In this document: piece by piece, positions 43,017 to 52,007 of the stretch
Layout of the letters: each line of letters begins with the position of its first letter
How positions within the stretch are numbered: position 1 is the first letter of the stretch
Source of the DNA: Bacteroidota bacterium
Lineage (GTDB): Bacteria > Bacteroidota > Bacteroidia > SXHM01
Length of the DNA: 64,000 nucleotides
Reading direction: 5' to 3'
NCBI GenBank assembly: GCA_947479755.1
Contig: CANKAM010000018.1
Coordinates: 1 to 64,000 of the forward strand
The notes under the pieces: model-generated
What the model saw: the letters and a program-made list of their open reading frames with translations, nothing else
What the model was told of the DNA's origin: nothing
The model's database searches: none
Made by a program: the position numbers and the translations under genes

Positions 43017-43925
43017 TTACTTAAATCTTACAATTGCTTCCACTGCAAAGTGGTCGCTCAAATCGCAAAAGTTTTTGAAACACGGTTCAGGAGTTGCAAA
43101 ACGTCTTACGTTGCGGATTAGTTTTGTCGGTTGTGTTCCGTTAGGTCGGTAAAAGATAAAATCAATCAGGCGGTCATCATCACCTCCGCGAATATCATTC
43201 AGTATAGATGCAGTAAACTTGAGTTCTCCATCAGGTACATATTCTTCTACATCTAACGTCTTCAACATTTGGTAATAATGCTCTCCTCTATCTATTCCCA
43301 TATTAAAATCCCCTGCCAAAAGTTGCGGAACTCCCTCTTGTTTATAGGTATCAATCAGATTTCTTATTTCTTCATATTGCGATTGTCTCACCGGATATGG
43401 CCCGCCAGCCTGAATATGTGTTCCAAGTAATTGAAACTTTTGTCCTCCAAATTCACCTTCTACCAGCAACGCACCTTTATGTGCAAAGCAATCGGTAAAG
43501 CCATCGCAGTCTTTGTATTTTATTTGTTTCAGTTTTGTGAGTGGTGTTTTACTCAGCATCCAAACACCGCTGTTTGTTTTTATCCAAAACACTCTGCGGT
43601 TAGCAGGGCCAATACGGTAGGGATATAGCTTCTTTAACCCACGCTTGAGAATCCGTCTTGCATCACCATGAAATGCTTCCTGAAAAACAATAATGTCGTA
43701 ATTTTCTTTGGGTAACATTTTTACTATTTCACGTGCACGCTTACGTTTTCCGGTGTGCAGTGCAAAGCGCGGAAGCATATAAATATTCCAGCTGAGAATT
43801 TTTAATTCCTTCTCTGTTTCAGCAGCGGGCTGTGCAATTGCAGGTGTTTCTGGAATTAGAAAAAGTGTGCAAAGAATTAATGCTAAAGATTTCATGCAAA
43901 GACGAAATGACAGAAATCTGTTCAT
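43017..43925 (-). CDS. secreted EEP-fold phosphodiesterase (sphingomyelinase-like)
   Basis: This is a 302-residue member of the endonuclease/exonuclease/phosphatase superfamily. N47 in LSWNIYMLPRF, E83 in IIVFQEAF, GDFNMG and the final SDH (290-292) are the metal and catalytic residues. Overall it resembles bacterial neutral sphingomyelinases, but a nuclease or other phosphodiesterase role is possible. A signal peptide lies within the first 32 residues. The ATG 30 bp downstream (MKSLALILCTLFLIP) gives a cleaner one. Its ATG shares one base with the stop of the TonB receptor gene (TGATG), so the two are coupled. Confidence 0.8.
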   Translation of the reverse strand: MNRFLSFRLCMKSLALILCTLFLIPETPAIAQPAAETEKELKILSWNIYMLPRFALHTGKRKRAREIVKMLPKENYDIIVFQEAFHGDARRILKRGLKKLYPYRIGPANRRVFWIKTNSGVWMLSKTPLTKLKQIKYKDCDGFTDCFAHKGALLVEGEFGGQKFQLLGTHIQAGGPYPVRQSQYEEIRNLIDTYKQEGVPQLLAGDFNMGIDRGEHYYQMLKTLDVEEYVPDGELKFTASILNDIRGGDDDRLIDFIFYRPNGTQPTKLIRNVRRFATPEPCFKNFCDLSDHFAVEAIVRFK

Positions 43926-46204
43926 CAGAATGTATAACGCAACTGAAGCGTATAATTTCTTGGTGGCTCAAGTACTCCCGGTCGATTGGCATACTCAAGG
44001 TTGGTAAGATTTTTTGCAATAACCGAAACCTGTAAATGCTTTTTTATTTTTACAGAAGCGCGCGCATCCATAACCCAATCGCCATCCTGACGCCTCTCAA
44101 CAAATTCATAAAGACCGGCAAATACTACATAATATAGTCCGTCAATTTTATCAGCGAAACTGTTGTAATACAGACTTGTTCCAACTGAGAAAGCTTTATA
44201 ATCTAGCTGCAAATCAAAGCGAACGATGTGTTTATTGCGCAACTGCATTACTTTAGAAGTATCTGCGATTCCCATTTTTCCATAGTATTTAAACATATTG
44301 GAAATGTAGGTGCCCACGTTTTTCTGAGAAGGATCGCCATTAAGATTACCCGGATAAGAATAAGTATATCCTCCAAAAGCAGTTACTCCGATTGGCCCCA
44401 TTTTACCTTTTCCGATTAATGAAAGTTCGTAACCTGCCACCCTGCTGTTTTGAATGTTTCTTGGGCTAAGGCTGGCAACTCCGCTTGTAATCTTCAACTT
44501 GTACTCCACCTGATTGGTGTATTCCATCCAAAAAAGCGAAGCATCAAAAAAGCCCATCCAGTTACCCACTTTCAAACCTTGTTTAAGTCCCACCTCAGCA
44601 CTCCACCCTTTTTCGGCCACTAACCCCGGGTTAGGAAGTATTTTTATACCACCTCCAAATTCAGCAGTTATAAAACGTTCGCCAACGCTGGGCAGGCGAT
44701 AAGCTTGTCCCCACGATGCACGTATGTTGGTTGTATTGCTCGCTTCCCAGTTTAATCCGGTTCGAAAAACCGGCTTTGCAGCTTCCACCAGGCTATCCAC
44801 TGCTGTAACTTCATAACGTGCCCCTCCAACAAGGGTAAGCTTTTGCCAGGGCTTATATTCTAACTGACTGTAAATAGCAGCCCCCCAAGTGGTGCGTAAA
44901 TCAGGAAATAAATTACTTCTGTTAAAACCATACGAACCCATCACTCCGCTGGTTATAAAAACCTTGCTTTTTACATTACTCTGAAACTGATATTCACCCG
45001 ATAACAAATTTGAATTTGCGTCAGGATCTGTACCACCACCTTTACGAAAAACATTGAACCAACGCCCGCGAACAATGTGGCGATTATTTCTTTTGTCAAA
45101 GTGAGTATAATGCGGGTCCACCATGGTAAGAGTGTACTTGTCATTGGAACCATCTCTCTTATATAAGGCACTATCTAAAAGATCTATTGGCAGAAAGAAT
45201 CGGGTGCTATTTTCATTCATCAGATTTACGTTAACCCCAAAACTGGTTCGTTTGGTTTTGGGGTCAGTATATTTAGTTTTAAAACTTATTCTTCCCCGTC
45301 TTTCATCAGCATTTTGCAGGTAGTTGAAGTTGTAATTAACATTTCCACCAACTACTAAATCCAAATTCCCAAATCGATGACGATGATTAAATGAACTACC
45401 CCAAAACCATGGAGTTCTGTTCTTGTTCCACCAGATTAATTCTTTGCGTTTTGGATTATCATAGATACCCGAAAAAACAGTAATCTCTGTTTCGGGTGTT
45501 TCTTTTGCCCATCCGGTTTGTACATTAATAACACCATTCAATGCAGATGACCCATAAAGTACAGATGATGCTCCTTTAATAACCTCTACCTGTTGGGCAT
45601 TTTCAATGGGAACAAACTTCCATTTCCCATCGCCAAGGTCTCCACTCATGGCTCCCTGATTGTCTATTAAAATTGCTACACGACTTCCTACACCGTACGA
45701 AAAACCACTTCCTCCGCGAATGCTCACTTGCCCGTCTTGTATCTGCACGCCCGGTGTTTTATAAACAATCTCACTCAATTCACGGGCATTTGTGTTTTTA
45801 ATAAGCGCAGGCGAAATAACATCCATTGTTACCGTTTCCTGACTCAGATTTTTCTCGTACTGACTTCCTGTTACAGTAGAAATCTGCAACACCTTTGCAT
45901 CCGTTTTCAGTTGAATATCCAGAACAAGCTCTTTGCCTTTTTCAAGTGTTATTTCTTTGGTTTTTATTTTATAACCCATAAAACTGAACGTAAGAGTATG
46001 CTTGCCTTCAGTAGCTTGCAGGGTATATTTTCCTTTAATATCGGTAACGGTTCCTTTCTTATCTTCAAGAACAACATTTACTCCCGGAAGTGTTTCATCA
46101 TTGGAGGCATCACTTACTTTTCCTTTGATAGTTATCTCTTGAGCAAAAGATGAAACAGCAGACAGCGAAAATGTAAGAATAAAAAAAAGTAAACGCTTTT
46201 TCAT
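43925..46204 (-). CDS. TonB-dependent outer-membrane receptor
   Basis: From the ATG at 46204 (a TTG lies 6 bp upstream) this is a 759-residue receptor. The signal peptide (MKKRLLFFILTFSLSAVSSF) is followed by a carboxypeptidase-regulatory-like domain (about 22-105, ITIKGKVSDASNDETLPGVN). The plug domain spans about 115-225 (GVQIQDGQVSIRGGSGFSYG, VEVIKGASSVLYGSSALNGV), and a 22-strand barrel ends NYTLQLRYTF with terminal Phe. Such receptors take up iron complexes, vitamins or other large ligands. No SusD partner is present, so this is not a glycan-uptake pair. The ligand is unknown. It is co-transcribed with the downstream phosphodiesterase. Confidence 0.92.
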   Translation of the reverse strand: MKKRLLFFILTFSLSAVSSFAQEITIKGKVSDASNDETLPGVNVVLEDKKGTVTDIKGKYTLQATEGKHTLTFSFMGYKIKTKEITLEKGKELVLDIQLKTDAKVLQISTVTGSQYEKNLSQETVTMDVISPALIKNTNARELSEIVYKTPGVQIQDGQVSIRGGSGFSYGVGSRVAILIDNQGAMSGDLGDGKWKFVPIENAQQVEVIKGASSVLYGSSALNGVINVQTGWAKETPETEITVFSGIYDNPKRKELIWWNKNRTPWFWGSSFNHRHRFGNLDLVVGGNVNYNFNYLQNADERRGRISFKTKYTDPKTKRTSFGVNVNLMNENSTRFFLPIDLLDSALYKRDGSNDKYTLTMVDPHYTHFDKRNNRHIVRGRWFNVFRKGGGTDPDANSNLLSGEYQFQSNVKSKVFITSGVMGSYGFNRSNLFPDLRTTWGAAIYSQLEYKPWQKLTLVGGARYEVTAVDSLVEAAKPVFRTGLNWEASNTTNIRASWGQAYRLPSVGERFITAEFGGGIKILPNPGLVAEKGWSAEVGLKQGLKVGNWMGFFDASLFWMEYTNQVEYKLKITSGVASLSPRNIQNSRVAGYELSLIGKGKMGPIGVTAFGGYTYSYPGNLNGDPSQKNVGTYISNMFKYYGKMGIADTSKVMQLRNKHIVRFDLQLDYKAFSVGTSLYYNSFADKIDGLYYVVFAGLYEFVERRQDGDWVMDARASVKIKKHLQVSVIAKNLTNLEYANRPGVLEPPRNYTLQLRYTF

Positions 46205-46230
46205 AAGCAATGGATTGGGTTTGGAATTGC

Positions 46231-46238
46231 CGAATATA
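46231..46238 (-). promoter_or_regulatory. -7 element TATATTCG of the receptor gene
   Basis: On the minus strand TATATTCG is followed by GC and lies 26 bp upstream of the ATG at 46204. Confidence 0.4.
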
Positions 46239-46294
46239 GAATTTTAAAATAAAAGAGATTGCAGCTGAAATAATATTTATTGCATTGATAACGG

Positions 46295-47026
46295 TCAGGA
46301 CTGAACAAAAAGTTTTGTCAGTGTAGCCAATCCCACCAGCAAAATCAGAACCAACACAATGTTTTTAAACTGTGTTTCCGAAATTTTTTCAAGTAATCGT
46401 TTGCCAATGTAACTTCCAACAAAACCGATTACAAACAATGCCGCTATTAGATATAGGTCGTGTGCATGCACATACCCGTTGAAAATATAAACCACACTGC
46501 GACTGGCATCAATAGCCAAATCAATAATTGCAGATGTAGCAATAAACGCATCTTTCGGCAAACTGAAAGCGGCAAGTGCAAGTCCGCGAATAGCTCCGCC
46601 CGTGCCCAGTAACCCTGCTACAATCCCGGACAATGCTCCGCTTCCTAATGATGTTATAAGCGTTGGTTTAAAGGCAAGGTTTTTAAAAATAAGCAGAACC
46701 GAACTAAGAAGAACCAAAAAAATTCCGAGGGAAAGTTCAAGGATTTTACCATCAATAAATTTGCTCAGATAAGCTCCCGCAACAACAAAAATAACTGCAG
46801 GTATTCCCATATATAAAACCAGTTTTTTGTCAACTCCTTTTCTGAACAAAACTATTTTTGAAAGGTTGCTTGAAAGATGAAACAGCGCTGTAATGCCTAA
46901 CACCGAATGAAAATCAAGAAAAAAACCGGCAATTGGAACAAAGAATAAGGAGGAACCAAAACCTCCTACCGTGCCTAATATTTCAGCAAGTAAAGAGAGA
47001 AAAAGAAAAAGAGCTAAGCCTTTCAA
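46295..47026 (-). CDS. TauE/SafE family sulfite-exporter-like permease
   Basis: This is a 243-residue inner-membrane protein with seven or eight predicted helices. The start LALFLFLSLLAEILGTVGGFGSS and the repeat-like second half (GSGALSGIVAGLLGTGGAI) show the two inverted glycine-rich repeats of the TauE/SafE (DUF81) family, which move sulfite, sulfoacetate or other organic anions. The start is TTG at 47026, placed just before the first helix. It diverges from the T9SS propeller gene. The substrate cannot be inferred from the neighbours. Confidence 0.85.
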   Translation of the reverse strand: MKGLALFLFLSLLAEILGTVGGFGSSLFFVPIAGFFLDFHSVLGITALFHLSSNLSKIVLFRKGVDKKLVLYMGIPAVIFVVAGAYLSKFIDGKILELSLGIFLVLLSSVLLIFKNLAFKPTLITSLGSGALSGIVAGLLGTGGAIRGLALAAFSLPKDAFIATSAIIDLAIDASRSVVYIFNGYVHAHDLYLIAALFVIGFVGSYIGKRLLEKISETQFKNIVLVLILLVGLATLTKLFVQS

Positions 47027-47097
47027 GTATTATAAATTTGGGTTTCAAAGATGGTGTTTTGTTTTTTAATTATGTTTGTTGCTTCAAAACCAAAATC

Positions 47098-48171
47098 ATG
47101 CAAAAACTTTTTACTCTTTTTATCGCTATCACTCTAACAAATTTTCTTTTCGCACAAAGCTATAGTGCACCCGAAAGTGTTGAATACGATGCCGCCAACA
47201 ACCGTTATCTGGTTGCCTGCAACGGAAGCACCAACAGCATTCAGCAGGTTGTTCCCGGAGAAGCACCAACTCTTTTTACTTCCAATGTAAGCGGACCTTA
47301 CGGTATAGAAATCCTTGGCAGCAAATTATGGGTTTGCGATGGAGGAAGAATAAAAAGTTATAACCTGAGCAACGCTGCATTGGTTGACAATATTAATCTG
47401 AGTGGCACTTTTCTTAATGGAATCACCAGCGATGGCGGGCATTTTTTGTTTGTAAGTGATTACAGCGCAAAAAAGATTTACCATGTAAACACCAACACCG
47501 GTGCTTTTTATACGATGGTTGCAAACACCGTTACCTCGCCCAACGGAATGTGGTATGATGGAGCCAACAACCGCGTGCTCTTTGTTAACTGGGGCAGCAA
47601 TGCGCCTGTAAAAGCAATAAGCCTTGCCGATTCTGCCGTTACAACAGTAGTAACTACCACACAAACAAACTGCGATGGAATTGGTCGCGATGCTGCAGGC
47701 AATTATTATATCTCATCATGGACTCCGCAGGCAGTGTATAAATACAACAGCAGTTTTGGTTCACCAACATCTGTTGTTTCGTCAGGCATCTCCAACCCTG
47801 CTGATATTTATTACAACACAGCTAACGATACTATTGCAGTCCCTAATTCAAACAACAATACCGTTACCTTTCATTATGTGGGAACAACGGTTTCACTTGA
47901 AGAGGGAGATATTCGGGAGGTAAAAATTTTTCCAAATCCAACAAACGAGAGTACCGTTATTCAATATTCACTTTCATCGCCCTCAAAAGTGCATCTGATG
48001 GTTTATAGCCTGAATAGTGATATGAGTAAAGTTTTAGTGAATGAAATGCAGTCAGCGGGAGATCATTTAATTCCTTTCAATACTTCCGGTCTTGCCGTAG
48101 GACAGTATTATTATTTACTGCAAAAAGAGAATAAAATTTACAGAGGCAATCTTATAATTACCGGGCGATAG
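47098..48171 (+). CDS. SMP-30/NHL-like beta-propeller T9SS cargo protein
   Basis: The ATG at 47098 gives a 357-residue secreted protein with the signal peptide MQKLFTLFIAITLTNFLFAQ. The earlier in-frame start is rejected because it overlaps the divergent gene and lacks a signal. Blades such as SAPESVEYDAANNRYLVACNG, LNGITSDGGHFLFVSDYSAK and SPNGMWYDGANNRVLFVNWG show an NHL/SMP-30 type propeller. A T9SS sorting domain begins at about 280 with VKIFPNPTNES and ends GNLIITGR. No clear metal-binding enzyme site is seen, so binding or scaffold roles are as likely as lactonase activity. Confidence 0.78.
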   Translation: MQKLFTLFIAITLTNFLFAQSYSAPESVEYDAANNRYLVACNGSTNSIQQVVPGEAPTLFTSNVSGPYGIEILGSKLWVCDGGRIKSYNLSNAALVDNINLSGTFLNGITSDGGHFLFVSDYSAKKIYHVNTNTGAFYTMVANTVTSPNGMWYDGANNRVLFVNWGSNAPVKAISLADSAVTTVVTTTQTNCDGIGRDAAGNYYISSWTPQAVYKYNSSFGSPTSVVSSGISNPADIYYNTANDTIAVPNSNNNTVTFHYVGTTVSLEEGDIREVKIFPNPTNESTVIQYSLSSPSKVHLMVYSLNSDMSKVLVNEMQSAGDHLIPFNTSGLAVGQYYYLLQKENKIYRGNLIITGR

Positions 48172-48178
48172 TATTTGC

Positions 48179-48238
48179 GTCACCCTGAACTTGTTTCAGG
48201 GTCTTATAATTCAGATGCTGAAGCAAGTTCAGCATGAC
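48179..48238. repeat. REP/BIME-like double hairpin, copy 2
   Basis: This copy is nearly the exact reverse complement of 10162-10222. It starts GTCACCCTGAACTTG and ends CAAGTTCAGCATGAC. Like copy 1, it lies between the ends of two converging genes. Confidence 0.8.
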
Positions 48239-48243
48239 ATGAA

Positions 48244-48825
48244 TTATTCCAGCAATTTATCCAGCGGTCTGCGGTCGTTGATGCCTTTGGTCTTGTATTC
48301 CGAAACTGTGTAACCCGTAATCTGTCTGAATTGATTACTCAGGTATTGCACACTGCTGTAGCCCATCATGTAGGCAATTTCGCTCAACGTATATTCATTA
48401 TAACTCAGTAATTCTTTTGCTTTTTCAATCTTCAGCAGAATGATGTATTTCTCTAAAGTATGTCCTGTCTTCTCTGAAAAAAGTTTGCTCAGTGAGTTGT
48501 AAGTCATCCCCACTTTTTCACTCAGGTAATCCGAATTGCGGATAAGTGAATTGGCATTATTGGCATGATACACCAATTCAATTGCCGCCACTTTTATTTG
48601 TTCAACAGCTTGCTCCTCTTTGCTTTCAATCACTTCAAAACCCTCATCACGCAAGGCTCTTACAAATTCTTCTTTTTTAAATTTTCCGGGGTCATAAGAA
48701 ATGACTGCTTTGCCTAAAGTGGTTTTTTCTTCTTCCTGGGCACCGGCAAGTTTTATCGCATCACCCACCGAGCGGATGCAGCGCGAACTTACCATGTTGC
48801 GTATATAAAAAGTTTGAACAGGCAT
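48244..48825 (-). CDS. AraC-type regulator with degenerate HMA-like N-terminus
   Basis: This is a 193-residue protein. Residues 1-68 have the fold pattern of a heavy-metal-associated domain (beta-alpha-beta-beta-alpha-beta, KAVISYDPGKFKKEEFVRAL, RDEGFEVIE). The usual MxCxxC metal loop is MVSSRC here, with the first Cys replaced by Ser13 and only C16 left. Residues about 95-185 form an AraC/XylS DNA-binding domain (TLSEIAYMMGYSSVQYLSNQ, FRQITGYTVSEYKT). Such short HMA-AraC proteins occur in Bacteroidota. Loss of one Cys suggests altered or lost metal sensing. It diverges from asnS. Confidence 0.78.
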   Translation of the reverse strand: MPVQTFYIRNMVSSRCIRSVGDAIKLAGAQEEEKTTLGKAVISYDPGKFKKEEFVRALRDEGFEVIESKEEQAVEQIKVAAIELVYHANNANSLIRNSDYLSEKVGMTYNSLSKLFSEKTGHTLEKYIILLKIEKAKELLSYNEYTLSEIAYMMGYSSVQYLSNQFRQITGYTVSEYKTKGINDRRPLDKLLE

Positions 48826-48840
48826 ATATGCAGAAGCGCA

Positions 48841-48848
48841 CGAAATTA
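48841..48848 (-). promoter_or_regulatory. -7 element TAATTTCG of the AraC-type gene
   Basis: On the minus strand TAATTTCG is followed by TGCGC and lies 15 bp upstream of the ATG at 48825. Confidence 0.4.
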
Positions 48849-48861
48849 GGTGAATTTTGAT

Positions 48862-48869
48862 TTACTTTG
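48862..48869 (+). promoter_or_regulatory. -7-like element of asnS
   Basis: TTACTTTG followed by CGCC approximates the -7 consensus with GC-rich trailer. The GTG start is 27 bp downstream. Confidence 0.3.
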
Positions 48870-48896
48870 CGCCAGAAATAAAACAAAGCAGAGAAC

Positions 48897-50348
48897 GTGC
48901 AAGACAGAAAACATACACCCGTAAAAGAATTATTAACCTCAACCGAAGTTGACCGTGAAGTAACCGTTAAAGGTTGGGTACGCACCAAACGCGGAAACTC
49001 TTTTGTGCAATTTATTGCGCTCAACGATGGCTCTACCATCAACAATATCCAAGTAGTTGCCGACATGACAAAATTCTCGGAAGAAGAGTTGAAACAGGTT
49101 ACCACAGGTGCTGCTGTTGGCGTTACCGGAACATTGGTAAAATCAACGGGCGCAGGACAAACAGTAGAAATTCAGGCAACTCAGGTTTTTGTTTACGGTG
49201 TTGCCGACCCTGAAAAATTTCCGCTGCAACCAAAAAAACATTCGCTTGAATTTTTGCGGGAGATTGCTCACCTGCGTTTCCGAACCAGCACCTTTAGTGC
49301 GGTGTTCCGCATCCGTCATGCACTCACGTTTGCCATCCACAAATTTTTTAATGATCGCGGATTTTACAACATCCACTCGCCCATCATTACCGGGTCTGAT
49401 GCCGAAGGCGCTGGCGAAATATTTCGTGTTACGTTGTTGAATGCAAAAAATCCTCCGCTTAAAGAAGACGGCACAGTTGATTACAGTCAGGATTTCTTTG
49501 GCAAAGAAACCAACCTTACTGTTTCCGGACAATTGGAAGCTGAATTGGGTGCATTGGCACTTTCAAAAGTGTACACCTTCGGACCAACCTTCCGTGCCGA
49601 GAACTCAAATACCTCGCGCCACCTTGCCGAGTTCTGGATGATAGAACCCGAAGTTGCTTTTGCCGACATCAATGATAACATGACGCTGGCGCAAGACATG
49701 CTTGTGTCAGTGGTAAAATACATTCTCGAAAATTGCGAAGACGATTTAAAATTCCTGAGCGGAAGATTGCTGGACGAAGAAAAATCAAAACCCGAGGCAG
49801 AGCGCAGTCCGCTTGAGTTAATTGAAAAACTGAAGTTTGTTACAGAAAATGATTTTGTGCGTTTGACCTACACCGAAGCAATTGAAATTCTTCGCGAATC
49901 AAAACCGAATAAAAAGAAACAGTTCAACTACCTTATCAACGAGTGGGGTGCAGATTTACAAAGTGAGCATGAGCGGTTTTTAGTTGAAAAACATTTCAAA
50001 AAACCGGTTATACTTTACAACTACCCTGCTGCCATCAAAGCGTTTTATATGAAGCAAAACGATGATGGAAAAACTGTTGCCGCCATGGATATTTTATTCC
50101 CCGGCATTGGCGAAATTGTTGGCGGATCGCAGCGTGAAGAAGTGTATGAAAAACTTCACCGCAGAATAACAGAAGTAGGAATTGAAGAAAAAAGTTTGTG
50201 GTGGTATCTGGAAACACGCCAGTTCGGAACCGTACCGCACGCAGGGTTTGGTTTGGGCTTCGAGCGTTTGATGATGTTCGTTACCGGCATGACCAACATC
50301 CGCGATGTTATTCCATTTCCGCGTTTCCCTAAAAATGCCGAATTTTGA
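48897..50348 (+). CDS. asnS: asparaginyl-tRNA synthetase
   Basis: This is a 483-residue class II synthetase that charges tRNA-Asn. The start is GTG at 48897 ([12 protein letters not shown] follows). The N-terminal OB-fold is [25 protein letters not shown] (as two strands). Motif 1 lies near [23 protein letters not shown], motif 2 is [21 protein letters not shown] (read around the loop), and motif 3 is [16 protein letters not shown] followed by [12 protein letters not shown]. The active-site layout is AsnRS-like rather than AspRS-like. The stop lies 3 bp before rpoN, so the two are probably transcribed together. Confidence 0.96.
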   Translation: MQDRKHTPVKELLTSTEVDREVTVKGWVRTKRGNSFVQFIALNDGSTINNIQVVADMTKFSEEELKQVTTGAAVGVTGTLVKSTGAGQTVEIQATQVFVYGVADPEKFPLQPKKHSLEFLREIAHLRFRTSTFSAVFRIRHALTFAIHKFFNDRGFYNIHSPIITGSDAEGAGEIFRVTLLNAKNPPLKEDGTVDYSQDFFGKETNLTVSGQLEAELGALALSKVYTFGPTFRAENSNTSRHLAEFWMIEPEVAFADINDNMTLAQDMLVSVVKYILENCEDDLKFLSGRLLDEEKSKPEAERSPLELIEKLKFVTENDFVRLTYTEAIEILRESKPNKKKQFNYLINEWGADLQSEHERFLVEKHFKKPVILYNYPAAIKAFYMKQNDDGKTVAAMDILFPGIGEIVGGSQREEVYEKLHRRITEVGIEEKSLWWYLETRQFGTVPHAGFGLGFERLMMFVTGMTNIRDVIPFPRFPKNAEF

Positions 50349-50351
50349 GGT

Positions 50352-51866
50352 ATGCTTAACCAACGGCTACAACTAAAACTTCAGCAAAAACTTAGTCCGC
50401 AGCAGATTCAATTGATGAAGCTGCTGCAAATTCCTACTATGGAATTAGAGCAGCGCATCAAAGAAGAGATGGAAATAAATCCGGCATTAGAAGAAGGTGA
50501 AGAAACCGATGAGGAACTGGAAGAAACGCCTGAAGACATTGACGAAGAAATAAAAGACGAGGAAGAAACTCCCGAAAACGAAGAAGAACTGGAAGAAGAA
50601 AAACAAGAAGAAATAAAAGACAATGAAGATCATGACATTGACGATTATTTTGATGAAGACGATGACGGTATTCCCGACTACAAACTCTCAGCAAACAATA
50701 CCAGCCCTGATGACGAGCGCAAAGATGTTCCCATAGTAGGCACAGCCGGTTTTCAAGAGGCACTGACCGAACAATTAGGCATGCGCAGATTAGATGAACG
50801 GCAGCATAATATTGCCGTACACATTCTCGGAAACATTGATGACGATGGTTACCTGCGCAGAGAGCTTCCCGCAATGGTAGATGATTTAGCATTCGGACAA
50901 AACATCTCCACCACCGAGAAAGAGTTGGACGAGTTGCTGCATATCATTCAGCAATTTGACCCACCGGGTGTGGGTGCTCGCGATTTGCGCGAGTGCTTAT
51001 TACTGCAACTCAAACGCAGAGAACACAGCATCACCAACCATACCGCCATCGTAATCATTGACAAAATGATGGACGAGTTCATAAAAAAGCATTACGATAA
51101 AATCTCCAAGGATCTGGAATTAGAACCGGAAGATTTAAAAGATGCTATCGGTGAAATTCTGAAACTGAATCCACGCCCGGGAAATACCATGGCCGATAAC
51201 GTGAAAAGCGTTTCCAATGTGGTGCCCGATTTTATCATCACTAACAACGAGGGCGTGCTTGAACTTTCGCTCAACCAACGCAACGCACCTGCTCTGAAAG
51301 TAAGCAAGGAATACAAAGAGATGCTGAAAGAATATGGCGGCAATAAAAAAAATCATCCCAAAGAAATGAAGGATGCCACCGTGTTCATCAAACAAAAAAT
51401 AGATTCGGCAAAATGGTTTATTGATGCCATTCTTCAGCGCCAGCAAACGCTGTTGGTTACTATGGATTCCATCATGACTTTCCAGACCGAGTATTTTCTC
51501 ACAGGCGATGAAACCAAACTCAAGCCTATGATTCTGAAAGACATTTCAGAAATTGTGGGTCTGGATATTTCCACCATTTCACGCGTATCGAACAGCAAAT
51601 ATGTGCAAACCCAGTTCGGCACGTTTTTAATAAAATCCTTCTTCTCCGAGTCGCTTTCCAATGATGAAGGCGAAGAGGTCTCTTCACGCGAGGTAAAGAA
51701 AATACTTTCCGAAACTATTGCTGCCGAAGACAAACGCAAGCCGGTAGCCGATGACAAGCTCGCCCAAATCCTGAAAGAAAAAGGCTACAACATTGCCCGC
51801 AGAACCGTTGCCAAATACCGCGAAATGCTGAATATTCCCGTGGCAAGGCTTAGAAAAGAACTCTAA
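50352..51866 (+). CDS. rpoN: RNA polymerase sigma-54 factor
   Basis: This is a 504-residue sigma-54. Region I is Gln/Leu-rich (LNQRLQLKLQQKLSPQQIQL, about 2-40) and contacts AAA+ activators. Region II is unusually acidic, with about 50 Glu/Asp between residues 48 and 107. Region III has the core-binding part and a helix-turn-helix, and the RpoN box ARRTVAKYR lies at 482-490. Sigma-54 directs RNA polymerase to -24/-12 promoters and needs ATP-driven activators. It follows asnS by 3 bp. No activator gene is present in the window. Confidence 0.95.
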   Translation: MLNQRLQLKLQQKLSPQQIQLMKLLQIPTMELEQRIKEEMEINPALEEGEETDEELEETPEDIDEEIKDEEETPENEEELEEEKQEEIKDNEDHDIDDYFDEDDDGIPDYKLSANNTSPDDERKDVPIVGTAGFQEALTEQLGMRRLDERQHNIAVHILGNIDDDGYLRRELPAMVDDLAFGQNISTTEKELDELLHIIQQFDPPGVGARDLRECLLLQLKRREHSITNHTAIVIIDKMMDEFIKKHYDKISKDLELEPEDLKDAIGEILKLNPRPGNTMADNVKSVSNVVPDFIITNNEGVLELSLNQRNAPALKVSKEYKEMLKEYGGNKKNHPKEMKDATVFIKQKIDSAKWFIDAILQRQQTLLVTMDSIMTFQTEYFLTGDETKLKPMILKDISEIVGLDISTISRVSNSKYVQTQFGTFLIKSFFSESLSNDEGEEVSSREVKKILSETIAAEDKRKPVADDKLAQILKEKGYNIARRTVAKYREMLNIPVARLRKEL

Positions 51867-51887
51867 GCAATAAATTACTAATTTTTC

Positions 51888-51895
51888 TACCTTCG
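51888..51895 (+). promoter_or_regulatory. -7 element TACCTTCG of secA
   Basis: TACCTTCG is followed by CACGCC, the GC-rich trailer seen at other starts. A perfect hairpin CTGACA-CCC-TGTCAG (51907-51921) lies near the beginning of the roughly 105-nt leader, and CTGAACAC-type direct repeats follow at 51970-52000. The leader may affect secA expression. Confidence 0.45.
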
Positions 51896-52007
51896 CACGC
51901 CTTTTGCTGACACCCTGTCAGAGTTTCAGCATTGGTTTAATAATTGACAAACGCGTTCAACTTCAAAACCTGAACACATTAACACCTGAACACCCGAACA
52001 CACTAAG

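Noticed and set aside
46933-47097. N-terminal extension of the propeller T9SS protein
   Set aside because: It would overlap the divergent TauE/SafE gene and bury the clear signal peptide that begins at 47098.
50458-50892. 144-codon minus-strand frame opposite rpoN
   Set aside because: It mirrors the acidic GAA/GAT-rich region of sigma-54. No independent support.
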